A DNA stretch of 64,000 nt from Bartonella fuyuanensis (GCF_014197255.1 NZ_JACIFE010000002.1:62001-126000), one strand, 5' to 3'; counted from the stretch's first letter, positions 9,525 to 20,090 are shown. Notes: generated from the sequence alone by a model not told the origin. Numbers and translations: made by a program.

Positions 9525-10556
9525 ATGTTAATACATAAAAAAACGAGTAAATCGTCTATTGTCCGTAATCCTTTGGTTATTTTCAGTCATATTTTTCTCA
9601 TGCTGATTGTGATTGTTCTTTTCGGCATAAGTATTCTTCTTTATATTGGAAAAAGCATTTTTGAGGAAAAGGGAAAAATTGAGCAAGAACAAGTTATTCT
9701 TATCCATCCTGGTATGGGAATTCGTGAAATTGCTTTATTATTAGAAAAACGAGGTTTCATTCGATCACCAGATATTTTTGTTTACGGGGTGGGTTATTAT
9801 CAAAAAACGGCTCACTTGAAGGCTGGTGAATATTTAATTCCAGCACATGCTTCTATGCAAGATATTATGGATATTCTTGTGAAGGGAAAATCCATTGAGT
9901 ATACATTTACAGCACCAGAAGGTTTAACGGTTCAGCAAATTTTCGATCGATTAGCGGAGAATGAGATTTTGATTGGAGATCTTCCAAAGACTTTGCCTCC
10001 AGAGGGCTACTTGTTGACGGATACGGTTCGTTTTGTTCGGGGGACAACGCGTAAAGAAATTGTAAATAGATTGCGTAAGGGACAGGAAAAATTAATTCAC
10101 GCTATATGGGCGACGCGTTCACCTGATTTACCTATTAAATCAATTGATGAATTTGTTATTTTGGCCTCAATTGTTGAAAAAGAAGCAAGAACTGCAGTAG
10201 ATAGACCAATGGTTGCTGCGGTGTTTTATAACCGCCTTGCAAAGCGTATGCGTCTTCAATCGGATCCAACGGTAATTTATGGTCTTTTTGGGGGAAAAGG
10301 GAAGCCATCTGGTCGTGCAATTTACCGTTCAGATCTTGAGAAAGAGACACCATATAATACTTATAAAGTTACTGGTTTGCCACCAACAGCGATTACAAAT
10401 CCAGGTCGGGATTCTTTGAAAGCAGTGGCTCAGCCATCAAACAGTGATGTGCTTTATTTTGTTGCTGATGGTTCAGGAGGACATGTTTTTTCTAGAACCT
10501 TAGAGGAACATAATATGAATGTTCGCAAGTGGAGAGAATTAAAGGCAAGACATTGA
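9525..10556 (+). CDS. mltG: Endolytic murein transglycosylase MltG (YceG-like)
   Basis: Inner-membrane enzyme that cleaves nascent glycan strands and sets their length. The protein is 343 residues: a cytosolic tail, one membrane segment near residues 18-46 (VIFSHIFLMLIVIVLFGISILLY region), then the periplasmic YceG domain. The catalytic motif ASIVEKEA places Glu218, followed by the AVFYNRL, MRLQSDPTVIYG and YNTY signatures. In many alphaproteobacteria it lies between fabF and yicC-gmk. Here yicC is missing and gmk comes directly after a 0.3-kb gap. Confidence 0.93.
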   Translation: MLIHKKTSKSSIVRNPLVIFSHIFLMLIVIVLFGISILLYIGKSIFEEKGKIEQEQVILIHPGMGIREIALLLEKRGFIRSPDIFVYGVGYYQKTAHLKAGEYLIPAHASMQDIMDILVKGKSIEYTFTAPEGLTVQQIFDRLAENEILIGDLPKTLPPEGYLLTDTVRFVRGTTRKEIVNRLRKGQEKLIHAIWATRSPDLPIKSIDEFVILASIVEKEARTAVDRPMVAAVFYNRLAKRMRLQSDPTVIYGLFGGKGKPSGRAIYRSDLEKETPYNTYKVTGLPPTAITNPGRDSLKAVAQPSNSDVLYFVADGSGGHVFSRTLEEHNMNVRKWRELKARH

Positions 10557-10855
10557 TTGATGATAACGCATCTTTTTGCATCGTGAAATAAGAACCTAAG
10601 ATATAGTAAAATTTTTCTATTTAAATTTTTGTATGAAAATTATAAAAAATCATTTTCTTGTATGTTACAAGTAGGCTTAACGTATGGATAGAAATATTTA
10701 AGAAAGAAGTAAATATACTACTGATAAATTATCTCAATAGAAGAATAGAGTGACATTGAGAGCTACTAAAGCAAATACATTTGATTGTGAGACAAATTGA
10801 GTTAATGTATTATTCAAATTGTGAAGAAAATTTATAAATAAAGTAGAGCGGCGTG
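10557..10855. other. mltG-gmk spacer; no gene seen (usual place of yicC)
   Basis: About 300 AT-rich bases. I found no open frame or recognisable remnant of yicC, which often lies at this position in relatives. The last 60 bases must hold the ribosome-binding site and perhaps a promoter for gmk. Confidence 0.4.
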
Positions 10856-11533
10856 ATGACAGTCTTTGAAAGTAAAGTAAATGCTATAAAAACAAATCAA
10901 CGTCGGGGTTTTTTATTTATTCTTTCGTCACCTTCAGGTGCTGGTAAATCAACAATTTCTCGATTACTTCTAAAGGATGGGCAATTAGAGCTTTCTGTAA
11001 GTGTAACCACAAGGAAGAGGCGTCCCAGTGAAGTAGAAGGACTCCATTATCACTTTATTTCAAAGGAAGAGTTTGAATATAAGTGTGATAGAGATGAATT
11101 TATTGAATGGGCGGAAGTTCACGGGAATTATTATGGTACTTTACGTGAAACTGTTGAAAATGCATTGAGTGCTGGTCATGATATGTTATTTGATATTGAT
11201 TATCAAGGTACCGAACAACTGCAAAAAAAAATGTTAGGAGATACTGTATCTGTTTTTATCCTTCCACCATCAATGAAAGAACTTGTTTCGCGTTTACATC
11301 GTCGAGCAGAAGATAATCAAGATATCATCAATTTACGATTGCAAAATGCACAAACGGAGTTAAAGCATTGGCGTTCTTATGATTATGTTGTGATTAACGA
11401 AGATTTAGATCAATCTTTATCTTTTATTAAATCAATTTATTTAGCTGAAACCGTAAAACGCGAGCGTTGTACTTTTCTTGGTTCTTTTGTTGATGGACTT
11501 ATTGCTGAAAAAATTGATAAATACCTTTATTAA
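10856..11533 (+). CDS. gmk: Guanylate kinase
   Basis: Phosphorylates GMP to GDP with ATP. About 225 residues from the ATG at 10856 (a GTG lies one codon before it). The P-loop is [10 protein letters not shown] near residues 27-36, followed by [21 protein letters not shown], the GMP-binding region, and [14 protein letters not shown]. The protein is complete. Its stop is 29 bases from the convergent stop of rsmA, with a terminator-like palindrome in between. Confidence 0.96.
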   Translation: MTVFESKVNAIKTNQRRGFLFILSSPSGAGKSTISRLLLKDGQLELSVSVTTRKRRPSEVEGLHYHFISKEEFEYKCDRDEFIEWAEVHGNYYGTLRETVENALSAGHDMLFDIDYQGTEQLQKKMLGDTVSVFILPPSMKELVSRLHRRAEDNQDIINLRLQNAQTELKHWRSYDYVVINEDLDQSLSFIKSIYLAETVKRERCTFLGSFVDGLIAEKIDKYLY

Positions 11534-11548
11534 AAAAGAGTGTAGGGA

Positions 11549-11564
11549 AAAAAGTGCACTTTTT
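11549..11564. terminator. Palindrome between convergent gmk and rsmA
   Basis: AAAAAGTG/CACTTTTT is a perfect palindrome flanked by an A run on one side and a T run on the other. It overlaps the rsmA stop by two bases and lies in the 29-base gap between two converging genes, so it may act in both directions. The stem is short and the central bases would be lost to the loop. Confidence 0.35.
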
Positions 11565-12393
11565 AGAGCATTAGATGCGCTAAAGTTACAAATTCTGAAA
11601 CCGAGAGCGTTTCAGCACGGCGTGTTCCATCGATTCCAGCTTTTTCTAACAGCACTTCACCGCCAAGAGTTTTAAGATTTTGACGAAGCATTTTTCGTCT
11701 TTGTCCAAAAGCAATTTTTGTAACGAGACTTAGTTTTTGAGCAGAGCAGGAAAGAGGTTGTGTTCGCGGAATAATATGAACAACGGAAGAAGTTACTTTA
11801 GGCGCAGGTATGAAAGCTTGAGGAGGCACATCAAAAGCAATTTTAGCAATGGTACGCCAGCCAGTTAGAACACTAAGGCGCCCATAGTGAGCAGATTGAG
11901 GTTTGGCCGTAATCCGTTTGGCTACTTCACGCTGAAACATCAATGTCATTGATTCATAAAAAGGAGGCCATGGTTCGGTCAAAAGCCAATTCAATAAGAG
12001 TTGTGTTCCAATATTGTAGGGAAGATTTGCAATAATGCGAGGTTTTTCTGAGCTTGTTTCAAAAAGTTTTGAGAAATCTTGCCTCAGAGCATCATTACAA
12101 ATAAGTTTTAATTTTTGAGGATAGTGTTTTTCTATTTCTAAGAGAGCTGGTATACAGCGTTTATCGCGTTCTATTGCTGTTACAATGGCGCCTTTTGCCA
12201 GTAAGGCACGTGTAAGACCTCCAGGACCTGGCCCAACTTCAATAACAGTTTTTCCTTCTATATTTCCTGCTTGATGAACAATTTTAGAGGTTAAATTAAG
12301 ATCAAGAAGGAAATTTTGCCCCAAAGATTTTTGTGCTTGTAATCCATATATATCAATGATTTCACGCAGAGGAGGGAGATTATCTATTGGCAT
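11563..12393 (-). CDS. rsmA: 16S rRNA dimethyladenosine transferase RsmA (KsgA)
   Basis: Methylates two adjacent adenines in the 3' hairpin of 16S rRNA during 30S maturation. The 276-residue protein has KSLGQNFL at the N-terminus, the SAM-binding motif [16 protein letters not shown], and the catalytic [13 protein letters not shown] (NLPY motif). The C-terminal helical domain has [13 protein letters not shown]. The start overlaps the end of pdxA by 10 bases, so translation is probably coupled. Last gene of the lptF-to-rsmA run. Confidence 0.97.
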   Translation of the reverse strand: MPIDNLPPLREIIDIYGLQAQKSLGQNFLLDLNLTSKIVHQAGNIEGKTVIEVGPGPGGLTRALLAKGAIVTAIERDKRCIPALLEIEKHYPQKLKLICNDALRQDFSKLFETSSEKPRIIANLPYNIGTQLLLNWLLTEPWPPFYESMTLMFQREVAKRITAKPQSAHYGRLSVLTGWRTIAKIAFDVPPQAFIPAPKVTSSVVHIIPRTQPLSCSAQKLSLVTKIAFGQRRKMLRQNLKTLGGEVLLEKAGIDGTRRAETLSVSEFVTLAHLML

Positions 12394-13397
12394 GGTATCA
12401 AACTATTTTTTGCAAGTTGATTTGCAAGTTTAAGAGCAGCAATAAAGCTTTCGGGAGAAGCTATACCTTTATCAGCAATATCAAAAGCAGTTCCGTGATC
12501 TGGAGATGTACGAATAAAAGGTAGACCTAATGTGATATTAACAGTGGTATCAAAGTCTAATGTTTTAACAGGGATAAGGGCTTGATCATGATACATGCAA
12601 AGAGCAACATCGTATGTCTTTCTTGCGCATTCGTGGAACATTGTATCAGCAGGAAGCGGGCCTGTAATATTAAGTCCTTTATTTTTAAGATATTTAATAG
12701 TGGGAGTGATAACTTCCATATCTTCTGTTCCCATTGCACCTTCTTCTCCAGCATGAGGATTAAGACCAGCAACAGCTAGTCGGGGTGATGTTATTTTAAA
12801 CCGCGTTTTTAAGTCATGTGCCGTAATGAATGCTGTTTGAATGATTAAATAAGGGGTAAGTTGTGAAGGAACATCTTTGAATGGCGTATGAACAGTAATT
12901 GGCACCGTTTTTAATCTAGGTCCTGCTAACATCATAACTGGATGATAATACTTATGAAAAGCTTTATGTGCCAAATCAGCTAAAAATTCTGTATGACCTG
13001 GAAATTGAAAACCAGCATCATAAAGATTCTTTTTTGCAATAGGGCAAGTGATAAGTGCACATGCATGGCCACTTTGAATTAATTGAACACTGCGTTGAAT
13101 TGCTTCAATGATTCCAGCAGCATTATTCAATGAAGGTATTCCTAATTGATCACTTTGTTTATTTTTTAATGGTAAGATAGGAAGAGCGTTTTGAAAGTTT
13201 TTTACGGGGTTATTGATTAAAACAGATTCTACTTCAACATCAATTTGTAAAAAACGAGCACGTGAACGAATAACACTTGGATCAGCAAGAAGCACAAAAG
13301 GTGGGATTTGGCGTGTAACACGCAAATTCCACGCTTTTAATACTATTTCAGGACCAATTCCGGCGGGATCACCACCGCTAACAACAAGAGCAGCCAT
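12384..13397 (-). CDS. pdxA: 4-hydroxythreonine-4-phosphate dehydrogenase
   Basis: Oxidises 4-phosphohydroxy-threonine in the DXP-dependent branch of pyridoxal phosphate synthesis. The protein is 337 residues with the family start [17 protein letters not shown], the metal and substrate region [24 protein letters not shown], and [16 protein letters not shown] with the conserved His. The ATG overlaps the surA stop by one base and the 3' end overlaps rsmA. The surA-pdxA-rsmA order is conserved in proteobacteria. Confidence 0.96.
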   Translation of the reverse strand: MAALVVSGGDPAGIGPEIVLKAWNLRVTRQIPPFVLLADPSVIRSRARFLQIDVEVESVLINNPVKNFQNALPILPLKNKQSDQLGIPSLNNAAGIIEAIQRSVQLIQSGHACALITCPIAKKNLYDAGFQFPGHTEFLADLAHKAFHKYYHPVMMLAGPRLKTVPITVHTPFKDVPSQLTPYLIIQTAFITAHDLKTRFKITSPRLAVAGLNPHAGEEGAMGTEDMEVITPTIKYLKNKGLNITGPLPADTMFHECARKTYDVALCMYHDQALIPVKTLDFDTTVNITLGLPFIRTSPDHGTAFDIADKGIASPESFIAALKLANQLAKNSLIPCQ

Positions 13398-14371
13398 TAT
13401 GAATTTTGAATACGCGCTACTCGTCGCAGTTCTTCCAAATATTTTTTGCTTAATTCTTCAAGTTTTTGCGGGCTACTTTTTTTACTGTCTTGAAGCGAAA
13501 ATAACAACCGAGCAACATAATCATCAGAAACTCTTTTTATTTTGCAGACAGCAATTGCTTCGATTCCATCAGATGTTTCTTGGAATGTTGTCATTTTTCC
13601 AGCAGGTGTTGCAAGAATAGCTTGTTCCCATGCACTGGGAAGTTGGGGCTCTAGAAATTTTCCTAAATGGCGGATAGTAACGTCTAAAATACCTCTTGCT
13701 TGATTGTGAGAATTTGCACATCCATGGAAATGTGCGCGGAAATTCTTTGCTTCTCTTTGGCGCCTTTCAAAGATTTCTGAACGACGATGTGCAGGAATAA
13801 CGAAAATAATTCGCTGTAATGTATATTCGTTAGTGGAAGGTTTTACACCACCATTTTTTAAGATTCTACGTACAGCATCTTGTTCAGTAACTATATTAGT
13901 TTGAGCTTGGTAGCGTGCGTTTACAAGACGCCCCCATCCTATTTGTCCACGGATGTAATCTTTAAAGTGTTGCACAGTGATATCATTCTGGATCAGAATC
14001 TGATTGAGTTGATCAATCGTCATATTATTTTGCGTTGCAAAGTTCTCAAAAGCTCTATCAACTTCATCATTGCTTACCTCAACATTACGGCGTTTAATCT
14101 CAATATTTTTCAACTTTTCGTCGATAAGCTCTTTTTTAGCTTGTACCACCAAATTGCCTTGCTTTTGTTGTAATTTAAGAAAAGCAAGGCGTCTTTGTAG
14201 ATCATAGTTTGTAATAGGGTTGCCATTAACTGTAATAACAATAGTAGTTTGCGCAAAAACTGCTGAAATCAAAAATTCATTTACTAGCAGGATGTTTACG
14301 CTCAAAGGTGCAATACAAAATAAAGCAAGAAGACGCTTTTTAAATTTATTCATGTAAATAGGCTTTCGCAT
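13397..14371 (-). CDS. surA: SurA-type periplasmic chaperone / peptidyl-prolyl isomerase
   Basis: Periplasmic chaperone expected to escort outer-membrane barrels, here plausibly LptD, the autotransporters and Hbp. The 324-residue protein begins with a basic stretch and a signal peptide (cleavage likely after SAVFAQ near residue 41), then a SurA-N region (VVITVNGNPITNYDLQRRL type) and a diverged parvulin-like part from about 170 to 290. It is shorter than E. coli SurA (428), with apparently one isomerase-like domain. There are two candidate starts, at 14371 and 14353, neither with a strong Shine-Dalgarno. Position between lptD and pdxA supports the call. Confidence 0.85.
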   Translation of the reverse strand: MRKPIYMNKFKKRLLALFCIAPLSVNILLVNEFLISAVFAQTTIVITVNGNPITNYDLQRRLAFLKLQQKQGNLVVQAKKELIDEKLKNIEIKRRNVEVSNDEVDRAFENFATQNNMTIDQLNQILIQNDITVQHFKDYIRGQIGWGRLVNARYQAQTNIVTEQDAVRRILKNGGVKPSTNEYTLQRIIFVIPAHRRSEIFERRQREAKNFRAHFHGCANSHNQARGILDVTIRHLGKFLEPQLPSAWEQAILATPAGKMTTFQETSDGIEAIAVCKIKRVSDDYVARLLFSLQDSKKSSPQKLEELSKKYLEELRRVARIQNS

Positions 14372-14455
14372 TGTTTATTAATTTTCATCAACAACTTTAA
14401 ATATACGTTTTCTTTCATAAAAACAATGATAAGTTAAATTACTTATACATTCCCT

Positions 14456-16825
14456 TTATAAATTCGAATCTATCTTTTTTCCAATATCTGCAATTGTACG
14501 TAATGAAAAAGAGAAATTAAAGTTTTGCAAAGGTGTTTTTTTCCCTGGATTCGTTACTTGTTGATAACCAAATGTTAGCCCGAAGCATTCATCTGTATAA
14601 TTCAAGCTAATCCCTCGTTTTATAAATGTACCAGATACTAAATCATAACCAGTGTTGCTATTAATGGACCAATAGTCTGCTAGTTTAAAGCCAGTTTGAA
14701 AAGAAATTTCTTGGCGCTCTTTGGGATATTCATAAGATGGTTGGCTTGTGATATAAGCATATTGCACAGATGCCCAAAAATTTTTCCATTTTTGTGATGC
14801 TTCGATTTCACTACGGCGAATCTTTCCTGTTTTTTTGTCAAAGCGTCCTCGCGTTTCTAAGGAAAAACCACTTTTATGGTTTGTACCAAACATGGCAACA
14901 TAGTCTGAACGTTTTGCTTCGAGGCTAGAGTGAATGCCTACATTAACAAAGTCTTGCTCTGCAAAAGAATTCTTTCCTGCTAAATGAAAAGATTGTCCAA
15001 GAAGGCCATAAAGAGACCAATTATCGTCAAAGTTTCCAGAATATCTTAGACCTAGATTGGCTCTTGTGCCACCTTCTACACGATCATAACCAGAAAATTT
15101 ATCCCGTTGAAAGAGCGTAGTTGCATCAAAGACGAAGCTTTGTGCATCTTCATTAGGAATTTGTCCGATATATTGTTCATTATTGCGTATAAAAATTTGG
15201 GCGGTTGGTTCGATAATATGCGTAGAATAATTAGCTGTAATGAGAAAGGGATAGCGTAGTTCCAACCCTGCTGTTGCCATGCTACGAATTGTTGAACCAC
15301 GAATTGTAAATAAGGCATTGTTTTTTATAAAATCTGCGTGATCTTCGTGTACATTAGTTGTAATGATATCGGTCCGTAGAGAAAGAAGGGGGGTTAAGAT
15401 GAGTCCATTGTGCGTGTTGAATCGTTTTTTCCATAGAATCTCGTTTGTTAAACGCAAACTATTTCCAGCCATCCCAGAAAGTCTTACTAAGTTGAGGGGA
15501 GTTCCATTTCGGTCGGTAGAACTGAAGTCAGCATGATGACGATAAATTGATTGCATATTACTATGGAAGGTAAGCTCTCCGTTAGAAATGGGGTCAGCTG
15601 GTGTAAAAGAATAATCGATTCGTGGTAGGACCCACCCTTGCCGAGAATGACGTTCATAATGAGGATCACTCAAGACTGAATCTTGAATTTGAAAATGATA
15701 AAAACGCATATCAAAATAGTTTTTTTCTGCAAGACCATTCAGATAGATCTGAGAAAGTTGTGTGGGATTGCTATAGTTTTCGAGTTTATACGCACGACTA
15801 AAATGCCGGTCGGATTGTGCAAGAATATCCCATCCATAAGTCCAGTGTGAATTAATACGAAAGTCTCCCTTTGTTGCCAGCATATAACGGTTTTTATACT
15901 GTGCATCAATCGTATCATTATCAAATCTATGTGGTTTCATTTGATATACATGAGCAAAGCGAATATTATAACGGCCCGTTTTTAAACGTTGACGCCATTC
16001 TCCTTCGGTTAAAAGTCCTTGTTGAGTATAAACCGTAGAGGAAAGGGTAAAATCATAATGGGGGGCGAGATTCCAGAAATAAGAATTCTTTAGCCCTATA
16101 CCAAGATAATCAGTATAAAAAAAATGGGGAGTAAGCAGACCGCTAGCACGCTTGACGGTTGGATCATAGAGTTCAAAATTTGGAAATTTTATAATCGGGA
16201 TACCAAAAATTTCAAAACTGCTATTTTCAAACAGAATTTTTTTAACGCTATTATTCCATATGATTTTTCTTGCTTTAATTTTCCACAGGACGTTTTTATC
16301 GGGGTTATAAGAGCAAGGTTCGCAGGCTGTATAGGTTGCATTTTCAAAAATGGTTATCTGATTGTTTTTGCGTGTAGCATTTTGGGCTGCAAAGTGAACA
16401 TTATTGGCTGTATCAATACGTAAGGCGTTTACAAAACCCTCGCCAAGATCTTTGGTCATATCAATTTGATTGGAATAAATTTTATGACCATCTTTTTGAG
16501 TAATTTCAACGTTCCCTTTCGCTATAAGCCGTCCTGTTTTTTGATTATAAATAATTTTTTGAGCGGTAACTTTATTGCCATCATATTCGATTTGGACATT
16601 ACCTTGGGCAGAAACAGTGTTTTCATCACGATTGTAGATGAGTTCATTCGCAGAGAGCAAAAGAGGACGTTCTGGATTTTGAATGCGACCTAGAGAAGAA
16701 GACATAAGGCTTTGAGCGTGAACACAATAAGGTAAAATTCCCCCTAAAATACCCCCCATAACACTCTTAAAAGCGAGAGCACTTAACTTTTTTAAAATAA
16801 TTTTCTTACGTATTAATGCTTTCAC
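14456..16825 (-). CDS. lptD: LPS-assembly protein LptD
   Basis: Outer-membrane beta-barrel that inserts lipopolysaccharide in the outer leaflet. The 789-residue protein has a signal peptide ending near VHAQS, an N-terminal OstA/jellyroll domain (residues about 50-165, LSANELIYNRDENTVSAQGN), the characteristic ACEPC motif (Cys168 and Cys171), then the large barrel. One Cys (747) lies near the C-terminus; disulfides between N- and C-terminal cysteines control LptD maturation in E. coli, and the pattern here fits a similar link. The start is directly beside the lptG stop. surA follows. Confidence 0.95.
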   Translation of the reverse strand: MKALIRKKIILKKLSALAFKSVMGGILGGILPYCVHAQSLMSSSLGRIQNPERPLLLSANELIYNRDENTVSAQGNVQIEYDGNKVTAQKIIYNQKTGRLIAKGNVEITQKDGHKIYSNQIDMTKDLGEGFVNALRIDTANNVHFAAQNATRKNNQITIFENATYTACEPCSYNPDKNVLWKIKARKIIWNNSVKKILFENSSFEIFGIPIIKFPNFELYDPTVKRASGLLTPHFFYTDYLGIGLKNSYFWNLAPHYDFTLSSTVYTQQGLLTEGEWRQRLKTGRYNIRFAHVYQMKPHRFDNDTIDAQYKNRYMLATKGDFRINSHWTYGWDILAQSDRHFSRAYKLENYSNPTQLSQIYLNGLAEKNYFDMRFYHFQIQDSVLSDPHYERHSRQGWVLPRIDYSFTPADPISNGELTFHSNMQSIYRHHADFSSTDRNGTPLNLVRLSGMAGNSLRLTNEILWKKRFNTHNGLILTPLLSLRTDIITTNVHEDHADFIKNNALFTIRGSTIRSMATAGLELRYPFLITANYSTHIIEPTAQIFIRNNEQYIGQIPNEDAQSFVFDATTLFQRDKFSGYDRVEGGTRANLGLRYSGNFDDNWSLYGLLGQSFHLAGKNSFAEQDFVNVGIHSSLEAKRSDYVAMFGTNHKSGFSLETRGRFDKKTGKIRRSEIEASQKWKNFWASVQYAYITSQPSYEYPKERQEISFQTGFKLADYWSINSNTGYDLVSGTFIKRGISLNYTDECFGLTFGYQQVTNPGKKTPLQNFNFSFSLRTIADIGKKIDSNL

Positions 16826-17917
16826 TTAGCTATCCTCTTTATGGAGTAAAAAAGAGATTCCCAAAAATAATGCAATAACAACAGGTGTCCAAGCTGCAAT
16901 AATTGGTGGAATATATCCAGCATTACCAAAAGCTTGGACAAGGACAGAAATAACATAAAATATAAACCCTGCTATGATGCCACCAAGAATTAATGTTTTA
17001 GATTGTCCAAAACGTGTAAAATTTAAAGATACAGTCGCTGCAATGAGAGTCATTGCCACAAGCAAGGCTGGTAATGCAATCAAAGATTGTAAATACATGT
17101 CAAAATTATTAGCAGAATAACCAAATGAACGTGCAATCATAATTTTTTTTGGCAATTGATAAAATGAAATAGTCGCGGGATTCACTAATCGTTCCGTTAA
17201 AAATTCAGGTTTTAGATTGGTTTTTATCTTCATCATGGTAAATTTTTCAGGAGGATGCCCGATTTTATAGATTGTTCCATTTGTTAATAGCCAAGCGTCA
17301 TTGGTTAATGTTGCTTTTGGAGCGTTAATCCAATTTTTGATGGTTGCATTGTCTGTGTATTGTACAAAGGTTGCATCGAGAAGAGTAAGTCCTTGATCAG
17401 TGATAAATTTAGCACCAATGGTTGTTCTGCCTAAATTTGTACGCTGTGTTAACCAATGAATACGTGGATTCTGAAGGGGTGTTAGTACATTATTATTGCG
17501 CCATTCAGTTATCATTTTTTCTGCTTGAGAAAATCCCCATGCAGCAAGTGGATTGATCACAAGAATTGAAAATAATCCCAAAAGCAAAGCTCCTAAACAA
17601 GCTGGCATAAGAAATTGCCATGCAGAAACACCGATTGAACGAGTCACCACAAGTTCAAGTTTTTTGTTAAGCGAGGTAAGCGTTGCCATTGCAGAAAAGA
17701 GTGCGATAAAAGGGACAAGTTGTTGCATGATAAAAGGGATGCGTAAGACAGAGAGGAGAAATGAATTTTTTGCTGTATAATGCGGAAAAGAGGATAGCCT
17801 ACCGGAATTTTCTGTAAAATCGATTAAAAGAGCAAGAATGAAAATGCTACCCCAAAAATAACAAGTTATTTTAAGGTAACGGATAAAAAAATATCGTCCA
17901 AGTGTCCACCCAATCAT
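16826..17917 (-). CDS. lptG: LPS export ABC transporter permease LptG
   Basis: Inner-membrane permease of the LptB2FG transporter, which extracts LPS for transfer over the Lpt bridge. The protein is 363 residues with the YjgP/YjgQ architecture: three N-terminal membrane segments, a periplasmic beta-jellyroll (about 130-260) and three C-terminal segments. MATLTSLNKKLELVVTRSIG marks the coupling-helix region. The start codon overlaps the lptF stop by four bases, so the two are translationally coupled. Confidence 0.93.
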   Translation of the reverse strand: MIGWTLGRYFFIRYLKITCYFWGSIFILALLIDFTENSGRLSSFPHYTAKNSFLLSVLRIPFIMQQLVPFIALFSAMATLTSLNKKLELVVTRSIGVSAWQFLMPACLGALLLGLFSILVINPLAAWGFSQAEKMITEWRNNNVLTPLQNPRIHWLTQRTNLGRTTIGAKFITDQGLTLLDATFVQYTDNATIKNWINAPKATLTNDAWLLTNGTIYKIGHPPEKFTMMKIKTNLKPEFLTERLVNPATISFYQLPKKIMIARSFGYSANNFDMYLQSLIALPALLVAMTLIAATVSLNFTRFGQSKTLILGGIIAGFIFYVISVLVQAFGNAGYIPPIIAAWTPVVIALFLGISFLLHKEDS

Positions 17918-19104
17918 GGTATATTATCCGACCAGTCTTGAGATTTTCGATGTTTAAATTTATTTATTATTTTTTGAAAAACGATTTGAAGAACCTCATT
18001 AAGTTTTGTGGGGATTTCAATTTTATGATTGGTTAAAAGCATAAAAAGGACAAATATACTTGTTCCTATGGGCGTAATGTAAAGGAGAGGAACGTATTCA
18101 AGATCGTTTTTTGCTTTTTCAGCAAAAAAATACCCGATCCAATACACTAAACAAGAAAGGGCAATTGCGGAAAAATTAGCGCAATGACGTGCTTGTCGAT
18201 GTGAGCATACGTGTCCTGCCGTTGCTAATGCAATAAGTGAAAAAACGATTGGGTAGAGCCATTGTGTTAGTCTACGGTGAAATTCAGCTCTATATTGGAG
18301 TGGTTTTCGTTGATAGTAGGAATCTTTTGGGTCAGGATTTTGTAAATAAGAGAGAGACCGATCTTTGGGATAAAGAGTGGGTGTTTTATCACTAGGGATA
18401 AATTCTCCTAAGCTAAAGGTATAGGAGCTAAATTGAACGATTGAAACGCTGTTGTTTTGATGATTGATTCTTTCTATTTCGCCGTTATTGAGAATTAAAA
18501 AACAGCCGTTTTGATTATTTATAATTGATGCTTTTGTTGCATAATAAAAAAGATCAGTCTTAGGATCACGCTGGTCGGCAATGAAAAGACGTTCAAGTGT
18601 TCCATTTGGATTCCGTTCGCCAATTTCTATGTAAAGGTTATTAGCGAGTGTTTGAAAGCTCCCTTCACTGATGAAAAGATTAATAAGATCAAAATGGGCA
18701 TTTGCTAGCATTTGCCGCATATGAAGACGCGCTTGAGGAACGACAAAATTAGCTATAGAAAAGGAGATACATGATGCAACAATAGCAAGAAGAAGAATAG
18801 GTTTCCAAATAGTCCTCCTAGGAAAACCGGAAGCATTGATGACAGCAAGTTCTGAGTCTTGATTCATTGCTGAAAGGGTAGTTGTGGTTGCGATCACTAA
18901 TGCAAATGGAATGACAAGAAAAATAATAGAAGGAACCAATGAGAGTGAAAATTGTAAGACTGTGAGGAGTGTTTGTTTACTTGTTGTGAGAAAATTTATC
19001 CGTGCGAGAATTTGTACTGTCCAACTAACGCTTACTGCTGCAATCATGACAGAACTAAACAAAACAAAGAGGCGTTTTAGGATGTAAAACTCAATAATGC
19101 ACAT
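17914..19104 (-). CDS. lptF: LPS export ABC transporter permease LptF
   Basis: Partner of LptG in the LptB2FG complex. The 396-residue protein has the same fold: membrane segments near residues 12-35, 50-75 and 95-120, a periplasmic domain, and three C-terminal segments from about 275. The coupling region is TLSAMNQDSELAVINASGFPRR. First gene of the minus-strand unit lptF-lptG-lptD-surA-pdxA-rsmA. The upstream neighbour in relatives is often the divergent pepA; here holC comes next after a 375-base gap. Confidence 0.93.
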   Translation of the reverse strand: MCIIEFYILKRLFVLFSSVMIAAVSVSWTVQILARINFLTTSKQTLLTVLQFSLSLVPSIIFLVIPFALVIATTTTLSAMNQDSELAVINASGFPRRTIWKPILLLAIVASCISFSIANFVVPQARLHMRQMLANAHFDLINLFISEGSFQTLANNLYIEIGERNPNGTLERLFIADQRDPKTDLFYYATKASIINNQNGCFLILNNGEIERINHQNNSVSIVQFSSYTFSLGEFIPSDKTPTLYPKDRSLSYLQNPDPKDSYYQRKPLQYRAEFHRRLTQWLYPIVFSLIALATAGHVCSHRQARHCANFSAIALSCLVYWIGYFFAEKAKNDLEYVPLLYITPIGTSIFVLFMLLTNHKIEIPTKLNEVLQIVFQKIINKFKHRKSQDWSDNIP

Positions 19105-19479
19105 AAATTGGGGAACATCCTCAATCTTTAATTCGGTAGCAAATACTCTATACTGCTTTCAGTTAAAATGTTATAAAATAGCTTTCTTATGGATTACACA
19201 TTTTTACCAGATAACATTAAACTACCATGAAGTTTTCTCTTTTCTAGAATATTATATTTTATTTTTAACTATAGTCTATAAAGAATCTAGAAAATAACTT
19301 AAAATCTTTATGAATATGTGAACAACTGTTTTTTGTCTTTTAAATAAAACATGCAAAAATATAATGCATTTTAATCAGGAAGAGGTTTATGTCTTGAGCT
19401 GTTGCTTTTGTGTTAAGAATATAGAAGTTTTTCTAAAAAGATGTTAGCTTTTTTCAAAGAGTAATGAGGATTTAAGAGT
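19105..19479. promoter_or_regulatory. Divergent lptF-holC region (pepA absent)
   Basis: 375 bases, very AT-rich, with no open frame and no readable remnant of leucyl aminopeptidase (pepA), which usually precedes holC in alphaproteobacteria. It must contain the promoter of the lptF operon (minus) and that of holC (plus). I see no strong inverted repeats. Confidence 0.4.
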
Positions 19480-19926
19480 TTGGATATTTTATTCTATCAT
19501 TTGACACAGTCAACGCTGAAAGATGTTTTGCCGACGCTTGTAGAACGTGCGTTGGTTCGTTTTGGGAAAGTAACAATACAGTGTGTGAGTGAAGAACAAC
19601 GCGATTCTATGGATATACATTTATGGGTTTATGCTGATGAATCATTTATTGGACATGGAACTGAGTGTGATCAATATTCAAATTTTCAGCCTGTATTTCT
19701 TACTACAGGACAAGAAAATCCGAATGATTCAAAGATTCGTTTTCTCATAGAAGGGGCTGTTTGTTTGGATATTGATGCTTATCAACGGCTTGTTGTGATA
19801 TTTGATGGGAAAAGTGATGAGCAGTTGAAGCTCGTTCGTGCACAGTGGAAAAAATATAAAATGGAAAATCGTAATTTAACATATTGGCAGCAAACTGAAG
19901 ATCGTTATTGGGAAAAACAGGTTTAA
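19480..19926 (+). CDS. holC: DNA polymerase III subunit chi
   Basis: Chi links the clamp loader to single-strand DNA-binding protein at the replication fork. The 148-residue protein has the HolC layout: an N-terminal ILFYHLTQSTLKDVLPTLVERAL, HLWVYADESFIGHG and a C-terminal half with RLVVIFDGKSDEQLKLVRAQWK. The start is probably a TTG at 19480 with AAGAG before it; no ATG fits the family start. The TAA overlaps the ATG of a small membrane gene. Confidence 0.9.
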   Translation: MDILFYHLTQSTLKDVLPTLVERALVRFGKVTIQCVSEEQRDSMDIHLWVYADESFIGHGTECDQYSNFQPVFLTTGQENPNDSKIRFLIEGAVCLDIDAYQRLVVIFDGKSDEQLKLVRAQWKKYKMENRNLTYWQQTEDRYWEKQV

Positions 19927-20081
19927 TGTGTCTCATATCTGCTTTTCTGATTTTTATAGGATTGATAGGAATAGTAAATCCAGCACTTTTTATTGCGAAA
20001 AGATTAGGGCGAGGGCGGTGGATTTTTATTGTGATTTTTCTTTTAGGCATGCTAAAAATATACTCTATAATAAAAAAATGA
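19926..20081 (+). CDS. Small membrane protein (51 aa), coupled to holC
   Basis: A short frame whose ATG overlaps the holC stop (TAATG). It encodes MCLISAFLIFIGLIGIVN and later RWIFIVIFLLGMLKIYSIIKK: two hydrophobic segments divided by a basic hairpin (AKRLGRGRW). The stop-start overlap and the clean two-helix hydrophobic pattern argue for a real gene. I do not recognise the family and infer no function. It is followed after nine bases by another small membrane gene. Confidence 0.6.
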   Translation: MCLISAFLIFIGLIGIVNPALFIAKRLGRGRWIFIVIFLLGMLKIYSIIKK

Positions 20082-20090
20082 AACAGCACG